64,000 nt of DNA from assembly GCF_052114605.1 (NCBI RefSeq), contig NZ_JBFRFB010000009.1, positions 62,001-126,000 on the forward strand, written 5' to 3'. Positions within the stretch are counted from its first letter, which is position 1. Each line of letters opens with the position of its first letter. The position numbers and the translations under genes were made by a program. The notes below the pieces were generated by a model. That model did no database searches. It was not told the DNA's origin and saw nothing but the letters and a program-made list of their open reading frames with translations. The DNA is from Microvirga sp052114605. GTDB lineage: Bacteria > Pseudomonadota > Alphaproteobacteria > Rhizobiales > Beijerinckiaceae. Below are positions 24,661 to 32,508 of the stretch, piece after piece.

Positions 24661-25923
24661 TTACCAGCCGTTGCGCTTGATCCGCTTCAGGTCACGGTCG
24701 AGGCGGTTGAGCTCCTGCTCTGCTTGAGAGCGCTTCGAGAGCACCTGATGCACCGCGTTGAAGAACTCGGTCGAGACCTTGTTGTAGTTCTGGCCCGTCA
24801 CGGATGCAGGGCGCGCCACCGCGTTGGTGAACACGTCGCGCAGATCGCCGATGAAGGGGCTCGCCTTCGTCACGTCCGCATCGGTGTAGAGCGACACGAT
24901 GGTGGGGTTGAAGGAGCCCTCGATGGCGCGGCGCTTCTGCTCTTCCGTGCTCGTCAGATACATGACGAGATCGGTCGCGGCGTCAGTGTTCTTCGAATAT
25001 TTCGACACGGCGAGAAGCTGGCCGCCCAACGTACCCGCATGGCGGCCATCCGCGCCGCCTTTCGGCAGTGGTGCGATGCCGACCTTGTCCTTGATGGTGC
25101 TGTCGCCGCCTTGCGCCAGCGCCCAGGCATAGGGCCAGTTGCGCATGAAGGCGGAATTACCGGCCTGAAAGGCGCCGCGTGCTTCCTCTTCCGTGTAGTT
25201 GAGAACACCCTCGGGCGTGATCGTGCCGACCCAGCCGCTGGTCGCCTTCAGGGCCTCGGCAGCCTTCGGATTATCGACCGTTATCTCGCCCTTCTCATCC
25301 ACGATGGTGCCGCCGTTGTAGGAGGCGATCCATTCGAGCGCGACGGTGGTCAGGCCCTCATAGGCACGGCCCTGCCAGACATAGCCCCAGAAATCGCCCT
25401 TGCCCGCTTTGCGCTCGCCGTCCTGGATGATGCGGGCGGTCTCGCTCAGGTCGGCCCAAGTCTGCGGAACCTGGCGGTTGTATTTCTGAAGCAGGTCGGT
25501 GCGGTAATAAAGCAGGCCCGCATCGGCGAACCAGGGCATCGCCATGAGCTTGCCGTCGACGCGGCTCGTTTCCACCATGGCGGGCAGGTGCTGGCCGACC
25601 ACGCTCTGGCCCTTGGCGGTCAGGTCCTGCAGATGCTGGCCGAGAATTCCCGTCCACACCACGTCGATCTGGAACACGTCGATGTCACCCGCACCAGCGG
25701 CCAGAAGCTGCTGATAAAGCGCGAGGCGTTCGGTGGCGGAGTTGGGGGTCGATACGATCTTGACAGTGTTGCCTGTCTTCTTGGCCCAGGCATCGACACC
25801 CTGCTTGCAGATCTCATATTCCTTGCCGAGCGCGCTGCATGAGATCGAGACTTCGACGGCGGAGGCGCTCGCCGATGCAAGAAGTCCAGCGGCAAGAGTG
25901 AGAGAGGTGAGCAGGCGTGACAT
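24661..25923 (-). CDS. Sugar ABC transporter substrate-binding protein (family 1, ThuE-like)
   Basis: A 420-residue periplasmic protein with signal peptide MSRLLTSLTLAAGLLASASA. The mature part starts VEVSISCSALGKEYEIC and contains ATERLALYQQLLAAG and DIDVFQIDVVW, which remind me of trehalose/maltose-binding ThuE proteins of rhizobia. The gene order binding protein, F, G, K matches thuEFGK, but no thuAB catabolic genes follow, so the sugar remains inferred. The C-terminal tail KRSQAEQELNRLDRDLKRIK is charged and helical. First gene of the operon; divergent from the UPF0173 gene. Confidence 0.9.
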   Translation of the reverse strand: MSRLLTSLTLAAGLLASASASAVEVSISCSALGKEYEICKQGVDAWAKKTGNTVKIVSTPNSATERLALYQQLLAAGAGDIDVFQIDVVWTGILGQHLQDLTAKGQSVVGQHLPAMVETSRVDGKLMAMPWFADAGLLYYRTDLLQKYNRQVPQTWADLSETARIIQDGERKAGKGDFWGYVWQGRAYEGLTTVALEWIASYNGGTIVDEKGEITVDNPKAAEALKATSGWVGTITPEGVLNYTEEEARGAFQAGNSAFMRNWPYAWALAQGGDSTIKDKVGIAPLPKGGADGRHAGTLGGQLLAVSKYSKNTDAATDLVMYLTSTEEQKRRAIEGSFNPTIVSLYTDADVTKASPFIGDLRDVFTNAVARPASVTGQNYNKVSTEFFNAVHQVLSKRSQAEQELNRLDRDLKRIKRNGW

Positions 25924-26055
25924 GGCTATCCTCCAACGGCTTTAAGAATTATTGCTTAGCTTCATAAGACTCGACGGAACTTTTTGTTCCTTTGGAACAT
26001 GGCCGTTCGCAGGCATCGCCCCATCTCCATGCTCCTGGAATCGAAGGATACCCTC

Positions 26056-26757
26056 ATGAAAATCACCTGGTACGGCCATTCCGCCTTCCGTCTCGACTTC
26101 GCCGACAAGGCCGTTCTCATCGATCCGTTCTTTACGGGGAACCCGGCCTTCGAGGGCGACCGCGCGAAGATCCTCGACGGCGTGTCCCATGTGCTCCTGA
26201 CCCACGGCCACGGGGATCACGTGGGCGATACATTAGAGATCGCGAAGCAGACCGGCGCCAAGGTGGTCACGAATTTCGAGCTGTGCATGTACCTGGCCGA
26301 GCAGGGCCTGAAGAACTTCGACCCCATGAATACGGGAGGCACGACGGATCAGGACGGCTTCACCGTTACATTGGTGCGGGCGGATCATTCGGCGGGCCTT
26401 GTAGAGATGGGGGTGAATTATCCCCTCGGTAGCGCCAACGGTATTATCGTGAAGGCCCCGGGCGAACCCACCGTCTATCATATGGGTGACACGGATATTT
26501 TCGGCGATATGGCTCTGATCGCCGAAATTCATCAGCCGGACGTGGTCATTGTGCCCATCGGCGACCGCTTCACCATGGGGCCCGAGGTCGCCGCCCTCGC
26601 GATCCAGCGCTTCTTCAGCAACGCGAAGGCGGTCATCCCCTGCCACTACGCCACGTTCCCGCTCCTCGTGCCGAACGCGGACCGCTTCGTGGCCACCATG
26701 GAAGGGAAGGGCGTCCAGGTTGTGGTGCCGCATAAGACGGTGGCGGTGAAGTTTTAA
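26056..26757 (+). CDS. UPF0173 family metal-dependent hydrolase (metallo-beta-lactamase fold)
   Basis: A 233-residue MBL-fold hydrolase. MKITWYGHSAFRLD at the start is diagnostic of UPF0173, and the metal motif is THGHGDHVGD near residue 50 with further ligands in ADHSAG, HMGDTDIFGD and PCHYATFPLL. Substrate is unknown for the family. The start at 26056 is preferred over upstream in-frame ATGs because it gives the standard length and N-terminus. Confidence 0.93.
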   Translation: MKITWYGHSAFRLDFADKAVLIDPFFTGNPAFEGDRAKILDGVSHVLLTHGHGDHVGDTLEIAKQTGAKVVTNFELCMYLAEQGLKNFDPMNTGGTTDQDGFTVTLVRADHSAGLVEMGVNYPLGSANGIIVKAPGEPTVYHMGDTDIFGDMALIAEIHQPDVVIVPIGDRFTMGPEVAALAIQRFFSNAKAVIPCHYATFPLLVPNADRFVATMEGKGVQVVVPHKTVAVKF

Positions 26758-26839
26758 TCACATCGTATAAGCAATTCGCGCCCCTGGTTTGAAAGCCAGG
26801 AGCGCGGAGGATAGAAGCCAAGCGCTTCGTTTCGCGAAC

Positions 26840-27544
26840 CTACTTGACGCCTGCGCGGAAGGTCGTGAAGCGGAGCCGCTTTCCTGCCTCCTGGAAGATT
26901 TCGCGGAGCTGAGCCTGTTCGTCCGCGGATGTAAGGGCTGCGATGACTGAAGCCGTCTTCGTCTCGAAGAAGCCTACTTCGTCGCTTTTGATTTCGAGAA
27001 TGCCCGCATCCAGGATTTCACCGGACTTCACCTCGATCACGTTTGCGCCTTTGATGGGAGCGGCATGGCCGGTCTCTGCCGCAAACAGGTTGGAGTGGTC
27101 GCCGCCAATCCAGGTCTTCTTTCGACCTTGCTCACAGAGGATATTGGTTACAACGTAGGAACCGGGCACGATGGTAACGAACTGGTCCTTGCGGCCTTTG
27201 TTCGTGTCAGCAAAAAGTCCCTTGAAATCCAGGGTTATTCCTTTGGCAAAAAATTCACCCATGGCCTGTAACTGGGGTTTCCTATCCAAGTCTGTGACGT
27301 AGCCGATATCGACAAAGCGGCTCATGTCCATTTGCCCACGATTAATCGGTCGTAGTCGTGCGACGCCTCTGCAGCCTTCCCCATCTTTCTGGACACGGAC
27401 GAGAATGATGGCTGGCTCGCTACTCCGTGCTTGGCGCTGCGAACCTTTCTGGGGCGCTTCTTTCGCTACTGCATTGGGCGAGGCGCTTCCGAGGACGGCG
27501 GTAATGGCCACCAGAAAACCCATTTTCACCCAACCAGCACTCAT
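26840..27544 (-). CDS. Secreted hypothetical protein
   Basis: A 234-residue protein with a signal peptide (MSAGWVKMGFLVAITAVLGS...AVAK). The mature protein is beta-rich: IILVRVQKD, TIVPGSYVVTNILC, NVIEVKSGEILDAGILEIK, the last reminiscent of carboxypeptidase-regulatory or DUF2846-type periplasmic domains. AAGGGG lies 7 nt before the ATG at 27544. Family not recognised with confidence. Codon use is slightly less GC-rich than neighbours. Confidence 0.7.
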   Translation of the reverse strand: MSAGWVKMGFLVAITAVLGSASPNAVAKEAPQKGSQRQARSSEPAIILVRVQKDGEGCRGVARLRPINRGQMDMSRFVDIGYVTDLDRKPQLQAMGEFFAKGITLDFKGLFADTNKGRKDQFVTIVPGSYVVTNILCEQGRKKTWIGGDHSNLFAAETGHAAPIKGANVIEVKSGEILDAGILEIKSDEVGFFETKTASVIAALTSADEQAQLREIFQEAGKRLRFTTFRAGVK

Positions 27545-27729
27545 AACCCAACCCCTTCGGCAAGCCGATTTGCAATTTTTCCTGATTGTTAAATGTAACA
27601 TTGATGCGGGACTGTCCAGCCCTGGTGAGCCCCTATGCCGGGGGATCCCCTCCGAGCGTTAGGCCCCTTTTCCCCCTGGTCGCATCTTCTGTCAGGATGG
27701 TAAGGGGCAGACTTCCGTTGCATCCGAAG

Positions 27730-27759
27730 TTGCGGCTTTGGGCGGGCGGGTGCTATAGC
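27730..27759 (+). promoter_or_regulatory. Probable gatC promoter
   Basis: TTGCGG (27730-27735) and TATAGC (27754-27759) are 18 nt apart, 35 nt before the gatC start. The spacer and -10 also form a GGGC/GCCC hairpin. Confidence 0.5.
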
Positions 27760-27793
27760 CCGCCCATCGGAATTCCAAAGGGTATGACCATCC

Positions 27794-28081
27794 ATGTCGG
27801 TCGATGAGAAAACGGTCCGCCGCATCGCCCATCTGGCGCGCATTGCCGTGACGGATGCGGAGGTGCCTCACCTCCAGGACGAGCTCAATGCGATTCTCTC
27901 CTTCGTCGAGCAACTCAACGAAGTGAACGTGGACGGCGTGGAGCCTATGACCTCCGTGACCCCCATGGTCATGAAGAAGCGCCAGGACGGCGTGACCGAT
28001 GGCGGCTATCCGGACAAAATCGTCCAGAACGCCCCCGCTACGGAAGACAACTTCTTCCTGGTGCCGAAAGTGGTCGAATAA
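27794..28081 (+). CDS. gatC: Asp-tRNA(Asn)/Glu-tRNA(Gln) amidotransferase subunit C
   Basis: A 95-residue GatC, the small subunit that holds GatA and GatB together. Visible are TVRRIAHLARIAVTDAE near the N-terminus, LNAILSFVEQLNEVNVDGVEP in the middle and the C-terminal PATEDNFFLVPKVVE. Complete. It precedes gatA by 115 nt, with a long palindromic repeat in between. Confidence 0.96.
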   Translation: MSVDEKTVRRIAHLARIAVTDAEVPHLQDELNAILSFVEQLNEVNVDGVEPMTSVTPMVMKKRQDGVTDGGYPDKIVQNAPATEDNFFLVPKVVE

Positions 28082-28088
28082 GAACCCG

Positions 28089-28188
28089 TCATCCCGGCTG
28101 TAGCATGAGCTTAAGAGCCGGGATCGCCAAATCCAGTTTCTTCTTCCAGACGATCCCGGGTTCTACTGCGTAGCCCCGGGATGACAGG
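28089..28188. repeat. Palindromic repeat between gatC and gatA
   Basis: Arms CGTCATCCCGGCT and GCCCCGGGATGACAG, with inner arms GCCGGGATCG and CGATCCCGGG. The whole gatC-gatA gap is this element. As RNA it would be a long hairpin separating the two reading frames. Confidence 0.7.
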
Positions 28189-28196
28189 ATGATCCA

Positions 28197-29672
28197 GTGA
28201 CCGAACTGACCCATCTCACGATTGCCGAAGCCCGCGACGGCCTGAAGGCCAAGACCTTTTCCGCCGCCGAACTGGCTCAGGCCCATGTCGCCGCCGTCGA
28301 GAAGGCGAGGGCGCTGAACGCCTATGTGCTCGAGACGCCCGAGAAGGCGCTCGCCATGGCGAAGGCCTCCGACGAGAAGATCGCCAAGGGCGAGGTCCGC
28401 CCGTTGGAAGGCATTCCGCTCGGCATCAAGGACCTGTTCTGCACCGAAGGCGTGGTTTCCACCGCCGGGTCCAAGATCCTCGGCAACTTCAACCCGCCCT
28501 ACGAATCCACCGTCACCCGGAACCTGTGGAACGACGGCGCCGTGATGCTCGGCAAACTCAACATGGATGAGTTCGCCATGGGCTCCTCCAACGAGACCAG
28601 CGCCTTCGGCCCTGTGGTTTCGCCTTGGAAGCAGGGCGACAGGAAGCTCGTGCCCGGCGGCTCCTCCGGCGGTTCGGCGGCGGCTGTGGCCGCTCACCTG
28701 TGCCTGGGTGCGACTGCCACCGATACCGGCGGTTCGATCCGCCAGCCCGCAGCCTTCACCGGCACGGTCGGCATCAAGCCGACCTATGGTCGCGTCTCCC
28801 GCTGGGGCACGGTGGCTTTCGCCTCGTCGCTCGATCAGGCAGGCCCCATCACCCGCACCGTGCGCGATGCCGCGATCATGCTGCGCTCCATGTCCGGCGC
28901 TGACGCCAAGGACACCACCTGCGTGGATATGCCGGTCCCGGATTACGAGGCCGCCGTCACGCGCGGCGTGAAGGGCCTGAAGATCGGCATTCCGAAGGAA
29001 TACCGCATCGACGGCATGTCGCCCGAGATCGAGAAAATCTGGCAGCAGGGCATCGAGTGGCTGCGCGCGGCCGGCGCCGAGATCGTCGACGTCTCCCTGC
29101 CGCACACGAAATACGCTCTGCCGGCCTATTACATCGTGGCCCCGGCGGAGGCCTCCTCGAACCTCGCCCGTTATGACGGCGTGCGCTACGGCCTGCGTGA
29201 GAACGGCAAGGACATCGTCGAACTCTACGAAAAGACCCGTGCCGCCGGTTTCGGCCGTGAGGTCAAGCGCCGCATCATGATCGGCACCTATGTGCTCTCG
29301 GCGGGCTATTACGATGCCTATTACGTGCGCGCGCAGCAGATCCGCACGCTCATCAAGCAGGACTTCGAGAAGGTCTATGCTGAAGGAGTTCACGCCATCC
29401 TGACCCCCGCCACCCCGTCCGCCGCTTTCGGCATCGGCGAGAAGGGCTCGGGCGATCCGGTCGAGATGTATCTCAACGACATCTTCACGGTGACGGTGAA
29501 CATGGCGGGCCTGCCAGGTCTCGCGGTTCCCGCCGGTCTCGATGCTCAAGGGTTGCCGCTCGGCCTCCAGCTCATCGGCCGCGCCTTCGACGAGGAGACC
29601 CTCTTCGCCGTCGGTCAGGTGATCGAGGATGCCGCGGGCCGCATCAAGCTGCCTCAGGCCTGGTGGGCTTAA
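28197..29672 (+). CDS. gatA: Asp-tRNA(Asn)/Glu-tRNA(Gln) amidotransferase subunit A
   Basis: A 491-residue amidase-signature enzyme that releases ammonia from glutamine for tRNA-dependent amidation. The Ser-cisSer-Lys triad is Lys78 (GIKDLFC), cis-Ser156 (GGSSGGS) and Ser180 (TDTGGSIRQP). The start codon is GTG at 28197, right at the edge of the palindromic repeat, giving MTELTHLTIAEARDG. No strong ribosome binding site is visible, which may matter because the upstream RNA is a hairpin. The downstream small membrane gene overlaps its end. Confidence 0.97.
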   Translation: MTELTHLTIAEARDGLKAKTFSAAELAQAHVAAVEKARALNAYVLETPEKALAMAKASDEKIAKGEVRPLEGIPLGIKDLFCTEGVVSTAGSKILGNFNPPYESTVTRNLWNDGAVMLGKLNMDEFAMGSSNETSAFGPVVSPWKQGDRKLVPGGSSGGSAAAVAAHLCLGATATDTGGSIRQPAAFTGTVGIKPTYGRVSRWGTVAFASSLDQAGPITRTVRDAAIMLRSMSGADAKDTTCVDMPVPDYEAAVTRGVKGLKIGIPKEYRIDGMSPEIEKIWQQGIEWLRAAGAEIVDVSLPHTKYALPAYYIVAPAEASSNLARYDGVRYGLRENGKDIVELYEKTRAAGFGREVKRRIMIGTYVLSAGYYDAYYVRAQQIRTLIKQDFEKVYAEGVHAILTPATPSAAFGIGEKGSGDPVEMYLNDIFTVTVNMAGLPGLAVPAGLDAQGLPLGLQLIGRAFDEETLFAVGQVIEDAAGRIKLPQAWWA

Positions 29673-29977
29673 ATCACGTGCATCCCACCGTTCCCGTCAT
29701 CCACCTGTGGGACTGGCTGCCCGCCGCCTTCGATCCGGTTCTGATCCTGGTCGCGGTCACTCTCGGCTGGAAGGCGGATCAGTTTGGCAAGGTGCTCATC
29801 GCGGCAATCGCGGCGTTGGGCGTGTCGGTGCTCTTCTCGTGGCTGGTCACCAGCCTCGGCATTCCCTGGATCGCGCCGATCCGCTCCGATGCGCTGACGC
29901 TGTTCCCGGTGCGGGTGGGGTCGGCGATTCTTTGGGCCAGCATCGCTTATGGCGCGCGCCGGCTGGCGAAGCGCTGA
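29663..29977 (+). CDS. Small membrane protein, hypothetical
   Basis: A 104-residue protein with three hydrophobic helices (PVLILVAVTLGW, VLIAAIAALGVSVLFSWL, LFPVRVGSAILWASIAYGA). The GTG start at 29663 overlaps gatA by 10 nt; a second GTG at 29678 is possible. Function unknown; such small polytopic proteins often follow gatA in this bacterial group. Confidence 0.65.
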   Translation: MGLNHVHPTVPVIHLWDWLPAAFDPVLILVAVTLGWKADQFGKVLIAAIAALGVSVLFSWLVTSLGIPWIAPIRSDALTLFPVRVGSAILWASIAYGARRLAKR

Positions 29978-30002
29978 AAGACCTTTCGGAAAAGCACTAC
30001 CC

Positions 30003-30141
30003 TTGTCATTCCGGGGCCGCGTAGCGGAGCCCGGAACCCATAATCACGACGTTTCAAGAAAAGCGCTTTGACCCGAATAGTTTATTCTGCGCCCACGGTG
30101 GTTATGGGTTCCGGGCTCGCCTCCGGCGCCCCGGAATGACA
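30003..30141. repeat. Long palindromic repeat (TGTCATTCCGGGGC family)
   Basis: Arms TTGTCATTCCGGGGC...GGAACCCATAATCAC and GTGGTTATGGGTTCCGGGC...GCCCCGGAATGACAA pair over more than 40 nt. It lies between convergent genes and could act as a bidirectional transcript end. Copies with the same arms occur at 39878, 58354 and 61808. Confidence 0.8.
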
Positions 30142-30152
30142 AAGGGGAGAGA

Positions 30153-30851
30153 TTACCCAATCTCGATTCCAAACGTCGATTTCAACCCGCCGCGCCCCTC
30201 TGCCGTGACAGATAGCGCCCGGCTGTCCTTGATGCGCGCGATCCATCCCAGCTCGAAAAACCGCGTGCAGAGCGCGGCTCCCAAACGTCCCGACAGGTGA
30301 GGGCGGCGCTCGCTCCAGTCCAGGCAGGTGCGGCAGGGCGCGCGTGAGCCTTTAGGCCCGGCATCGAGATCGATGCCGAGATCGCAGAGGAAGCGCTGAC
30401 CTTCCTCCGTAATGACGCCGGCGCTCTCCGAGAGAACCACATGGTTTCTGAGACTCAACGAATCCGCGATGGCGATGCCGAGGCGTCCTGCCAGATGGTC
30501 GTAGCAGGTGCGGGCATTGCGCAGCGCCTCGTCCTTCGGGCCGACCGGGCGGTGCCGCCTGGGGCCGAATGAGGCGACGGCCATCAGCGCCTCGATGGCC
30601 TGTGCCACCTCGGGAGAGGCGAGGCGGTAATAGCGGTGGCGGCCCTGGCGCTCCAGGGCGATCAGGTTGGCCTCGCTGAGCTTGGCGAGGTGTCCGCTCG
30701 TTGTCGAAGCGCCGACGCCGCCATGCCACGCCAGCTCGCCGGCGGTGAGCGCCCGTCCGTCCATGAGGGCGGAGAGGATATTGGCGCGGGCCACATCGCC
30801 GATCAGGGCGGCGATTTCCGCGAGCGTGATGCCTGAGACCATGGATGCCAT
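30153..30851 (-). CDS. ArsR family transcriptional regulator
   Basis: A 232-residue regulator. Residues 1-95 are an ArsR winged helix (ARANILSALMDGRALTAGEL, STTSGHLAKLSEANLIALE, GRHRYYRL). The C-terminal 130 residues carry an extra domain with CRTCLDWSERRPHL, seen in the larger ArsR proteins of this group. The metal-site ELCVCDL of true arsenic sensors is absent. It is divergent from an EamA exporter, which is its likely target. The ATG at 30842 is an alternative start. Confidence 0.88.
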   Translation of the reverse strand: MASMVSGITLAEIAALIGDVARANILSALMDGRALTAGELAWHGGVGASTTSGHLAKLSEANLIALERQGRHRYYRLASPEVAQAIEALMAVASFGPRRHRPVGPKDEALRNARTCYDHLAGRLGIAIADSLSLRNHVVLSESAGVITEEGQRFLCDLGIDLDAGPKGSRAPCRTCLDWSERRPHLSGRLGAALCTRFFELGWIARIKDSRALSVTAEGRGGLKSTFGIEIG

Positions 30852-30897
30852 GGACCTGATCCTAGGGAATGGAGGCACGTCGGTCACCAAGCAACAT

Positions 30898-30913
30898 TTC
30901 GGTCGCGGCCGAA
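30898..30913. promoter_or_regulatory. Palindrome in the arsR/eamA intergenic region
   Basis: TTCGGTCGCGGCCGAA is a 5-bp inverted repeat with a 6-bp centre between the two divergent genes. It could be the ArsR operator; support is positional only. Confidence 0.3.
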
Positions 30914-30990
30914 GCATTCCATGACGACAGCGGCGCGGCCCCGTGCCAGTTTCGCGCCGCATCGAAACAGCAAGAGCAGGTACGATTCCC

Positions 30991-31911
30991 ATGCCGACAG
31001 GCCAACACCAGAAGACCAATTACGCTCTTGAGCTTGCCCTGTTGGCAACCCTCGCCAGCCTGTGGGCGGCGGCCTATACCTTCATCAAGGTCGGGGTCGA
31101 GACCATTCCGCCCATCACCTTCATCGCGACGCGCACCCTGATCGCCGGAAGCCTGTTGGTCCTGATCATGCACTTGCGAGGAGTGAGCCTTCCGCGTGAC
31201 CGCGCAAGCTGGCGCAATTTCATGATCCAGGCCTGCCTCAACAGCGCCGTTCCCTTCACGCTCATCGCCTGGGCGGAGACATCCATCGATGCGGGTTTGG
31301 CCGCGATCCTCAATTCCATGACGCCGGTCTTCACCTTCATGATCACACTGGTCCGGACCCGGCATGAGACGACCGGCATCCGCAAGTTCGCCGGTGTCGT
31401 GGTGGGGCTTGCGGGGACCTGCGTGATCATCGGCAATCAGGCTCTCACCCATGTGGGCCAGGAGCTTTACGCGCAGCTCGCGGTGGTTCTGGCTGCCGCA
31501 TGCTATGCGGGAGCCGCAATCTTTGGGCGGAATTTCAAGAATCTCGATCCCATGGCGCCCGCCGCCGGGTCTCTCCTGTCGGGTGCGATGATCCTCATCC
31601 CAATCAGCCTCGTGGTCGATCGACCCTGGACCCTGGCACCGTCTGGCGCCTCGATCATGGCGCTGATCGCGCTGGCCATCTTCTCTACCGCCTTGGCCTT
31701 CGTCATCTATTTCCGGCTGATCCATACCTTAGGATCGGTCGGCACGACGGCGCAGGCTTATCTCAGGGTGCCGCTAGGTGTGGCCATTGGCGCATATTTT
31801 CTCGACGAAGTTCCCGATACGACGGCTCTGGTCGGGCTGGTCTGCATCCTGGTCGGGGTCGCTCTCATGACCCTTCCGGAAAGAAAGCGCGTTGTTGCCG
31901 TTCCAGCATGA
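30991..31911 (+). CDS. EamA-family (DMT) transporter
   Basis: A 306-residue inner-membrane protein with ten hydrophobic helices in two EamA repeats (first: WAAAYTFIKVGVETIPP; second starting about residue 155). This superfamily exports metabolites and amino acids. The substrate cannot be told. Divergent from the ArsR gene, probably under its control. Start at MPTGQHQK gives a short cytoplasmic N-terminus before helix 1. Confidence 0.92.
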   Translation: MPTGQHQKTNYALELALLATLASLWAAAYTFIKVGVETIPPITFIATRTLIAGSLLVLIMHLRGVSLPRDRASWRNFMIQACLNSAVPFTLIAWAETSIDAGLAAILNSMTPVFTFMITLVRTRHETTGIRKFAGVVVGLAGTCVIIGNQALTHVGQELYAQLAVVLAAACYAGAAIFGRNFKNLDPMAPAAGSLLSGAMILIPISLVVDRPWTLAPSGASIMALIALAIFSTALAFVIYFRLIHTLGSVGTTAQAYLRVPLGVAIGAYFLDEVPDTTALVGLVCILVGVALMTLPERKRVVAVPA

Positions 31912-31916
31912 CCGCA

Positions 31917-31948
31917 TGAAAAAGGGCCTGACCGAGGTCAGGCCCTTG
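31917..31948. terminator. Bidirectional terminator between eamA and the 103-aa gene
   Basis: Stem AAGGGCCTGACC/GGTCAGGCCCTT with a 3-nt loop. On the minus strand it is followed by TTTTTC, making a strong terminator for the gene at 31976-32287; on the plus strand the T-run is poor. Confidence 0.75.
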
Positions 31949-31975
31949 TGACGCAGAAGTTACGCCAGACTACTT

Positions 31976-32287
31976 TTACTGCTGCGGGGAAGCCGGGGCC
32001 GACGGCGAGGCCGGAGCGGCGGGGGCCGCGGGGGACGACGGAGTCATCGGGGTGACCGGGGACGGGCTGGTGCTCGGCGAGGAGCGTTCCGTCTGCGTGC
32101 CGGTCGTGCTGCCGGTCGTGCTCGGCTCGTTGCCGCCGTCATAGAAGAGGAAGGCAAGAAGGCCCAGCGCGACAACAAGTCCGCCGATCACGTAGGCAAG
32201 AGTGTTGGAACCGCGACGATCAGTTTCGTAGACATTTGTCTCACGATTGTAGACGTTCGGTTCGCGATCCATGGGATCCATAGCCAT
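31976..32287 (-). CDS. Membrane-anchored Pro/Ser/Thr-rich hypothetical protein
   Basis: A 103-residue protein: polar N-terminus (MDREPNVYNRETNVYETDRR), one hydrophobic helix (TLAYVIGGLVVALGLLAFLF), then a low-complexity tail of Ser, Thr, Pro and Ala (STTGSTTGTQTE, PAAPAAPASPSAP). The tail should lie in the periplasm. AAGGAG lies 7 nt before the ATG at 32287. Function unknown; the tail looks like a flexible linker. Confidence 0.75.
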   Translation of the reverse strand: MAMDPMDREPNVYNRETNVYETDRRGSNTLAYVIGGLVVALGLLAFLFYDGGNEPSTTGSTTGTQTERSSPSTSPSPVTPMTPSSPAAPAAPASPSAPASPQQ

Positions 32288-32444
32288 TTTTAAGCTCCTT
32301 GACCGTTTTACCTTCCGTTCAACGCCCAATCTTGGATGCGGTTTCATCCCAGCGTGGCAATTATCTTAAATCCCTGTGCACAAACCATAATTAATCTCGG
32401 CCTTATGACGCACTAATCTGAATGCCTGTTCATCTTGAAAGGGG

Positions 32445-32473
32445 TTGACCCGGTTTCGCGTCGCTCTTACTCC
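32445..32473 (+). promoter_or_regulatory. Probable gatB promoter
   Basis: TTGACC (32445-32450), 17-nt spacer, TACTCC (32468-32473), 36 nt before the gatB ATG. The -10 is weak. Confidence 0.45.
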
Positions 32474-32508
32474 CAAGTCAAACGCAAGATATCAAAGGCG
32501 CACGGCTC

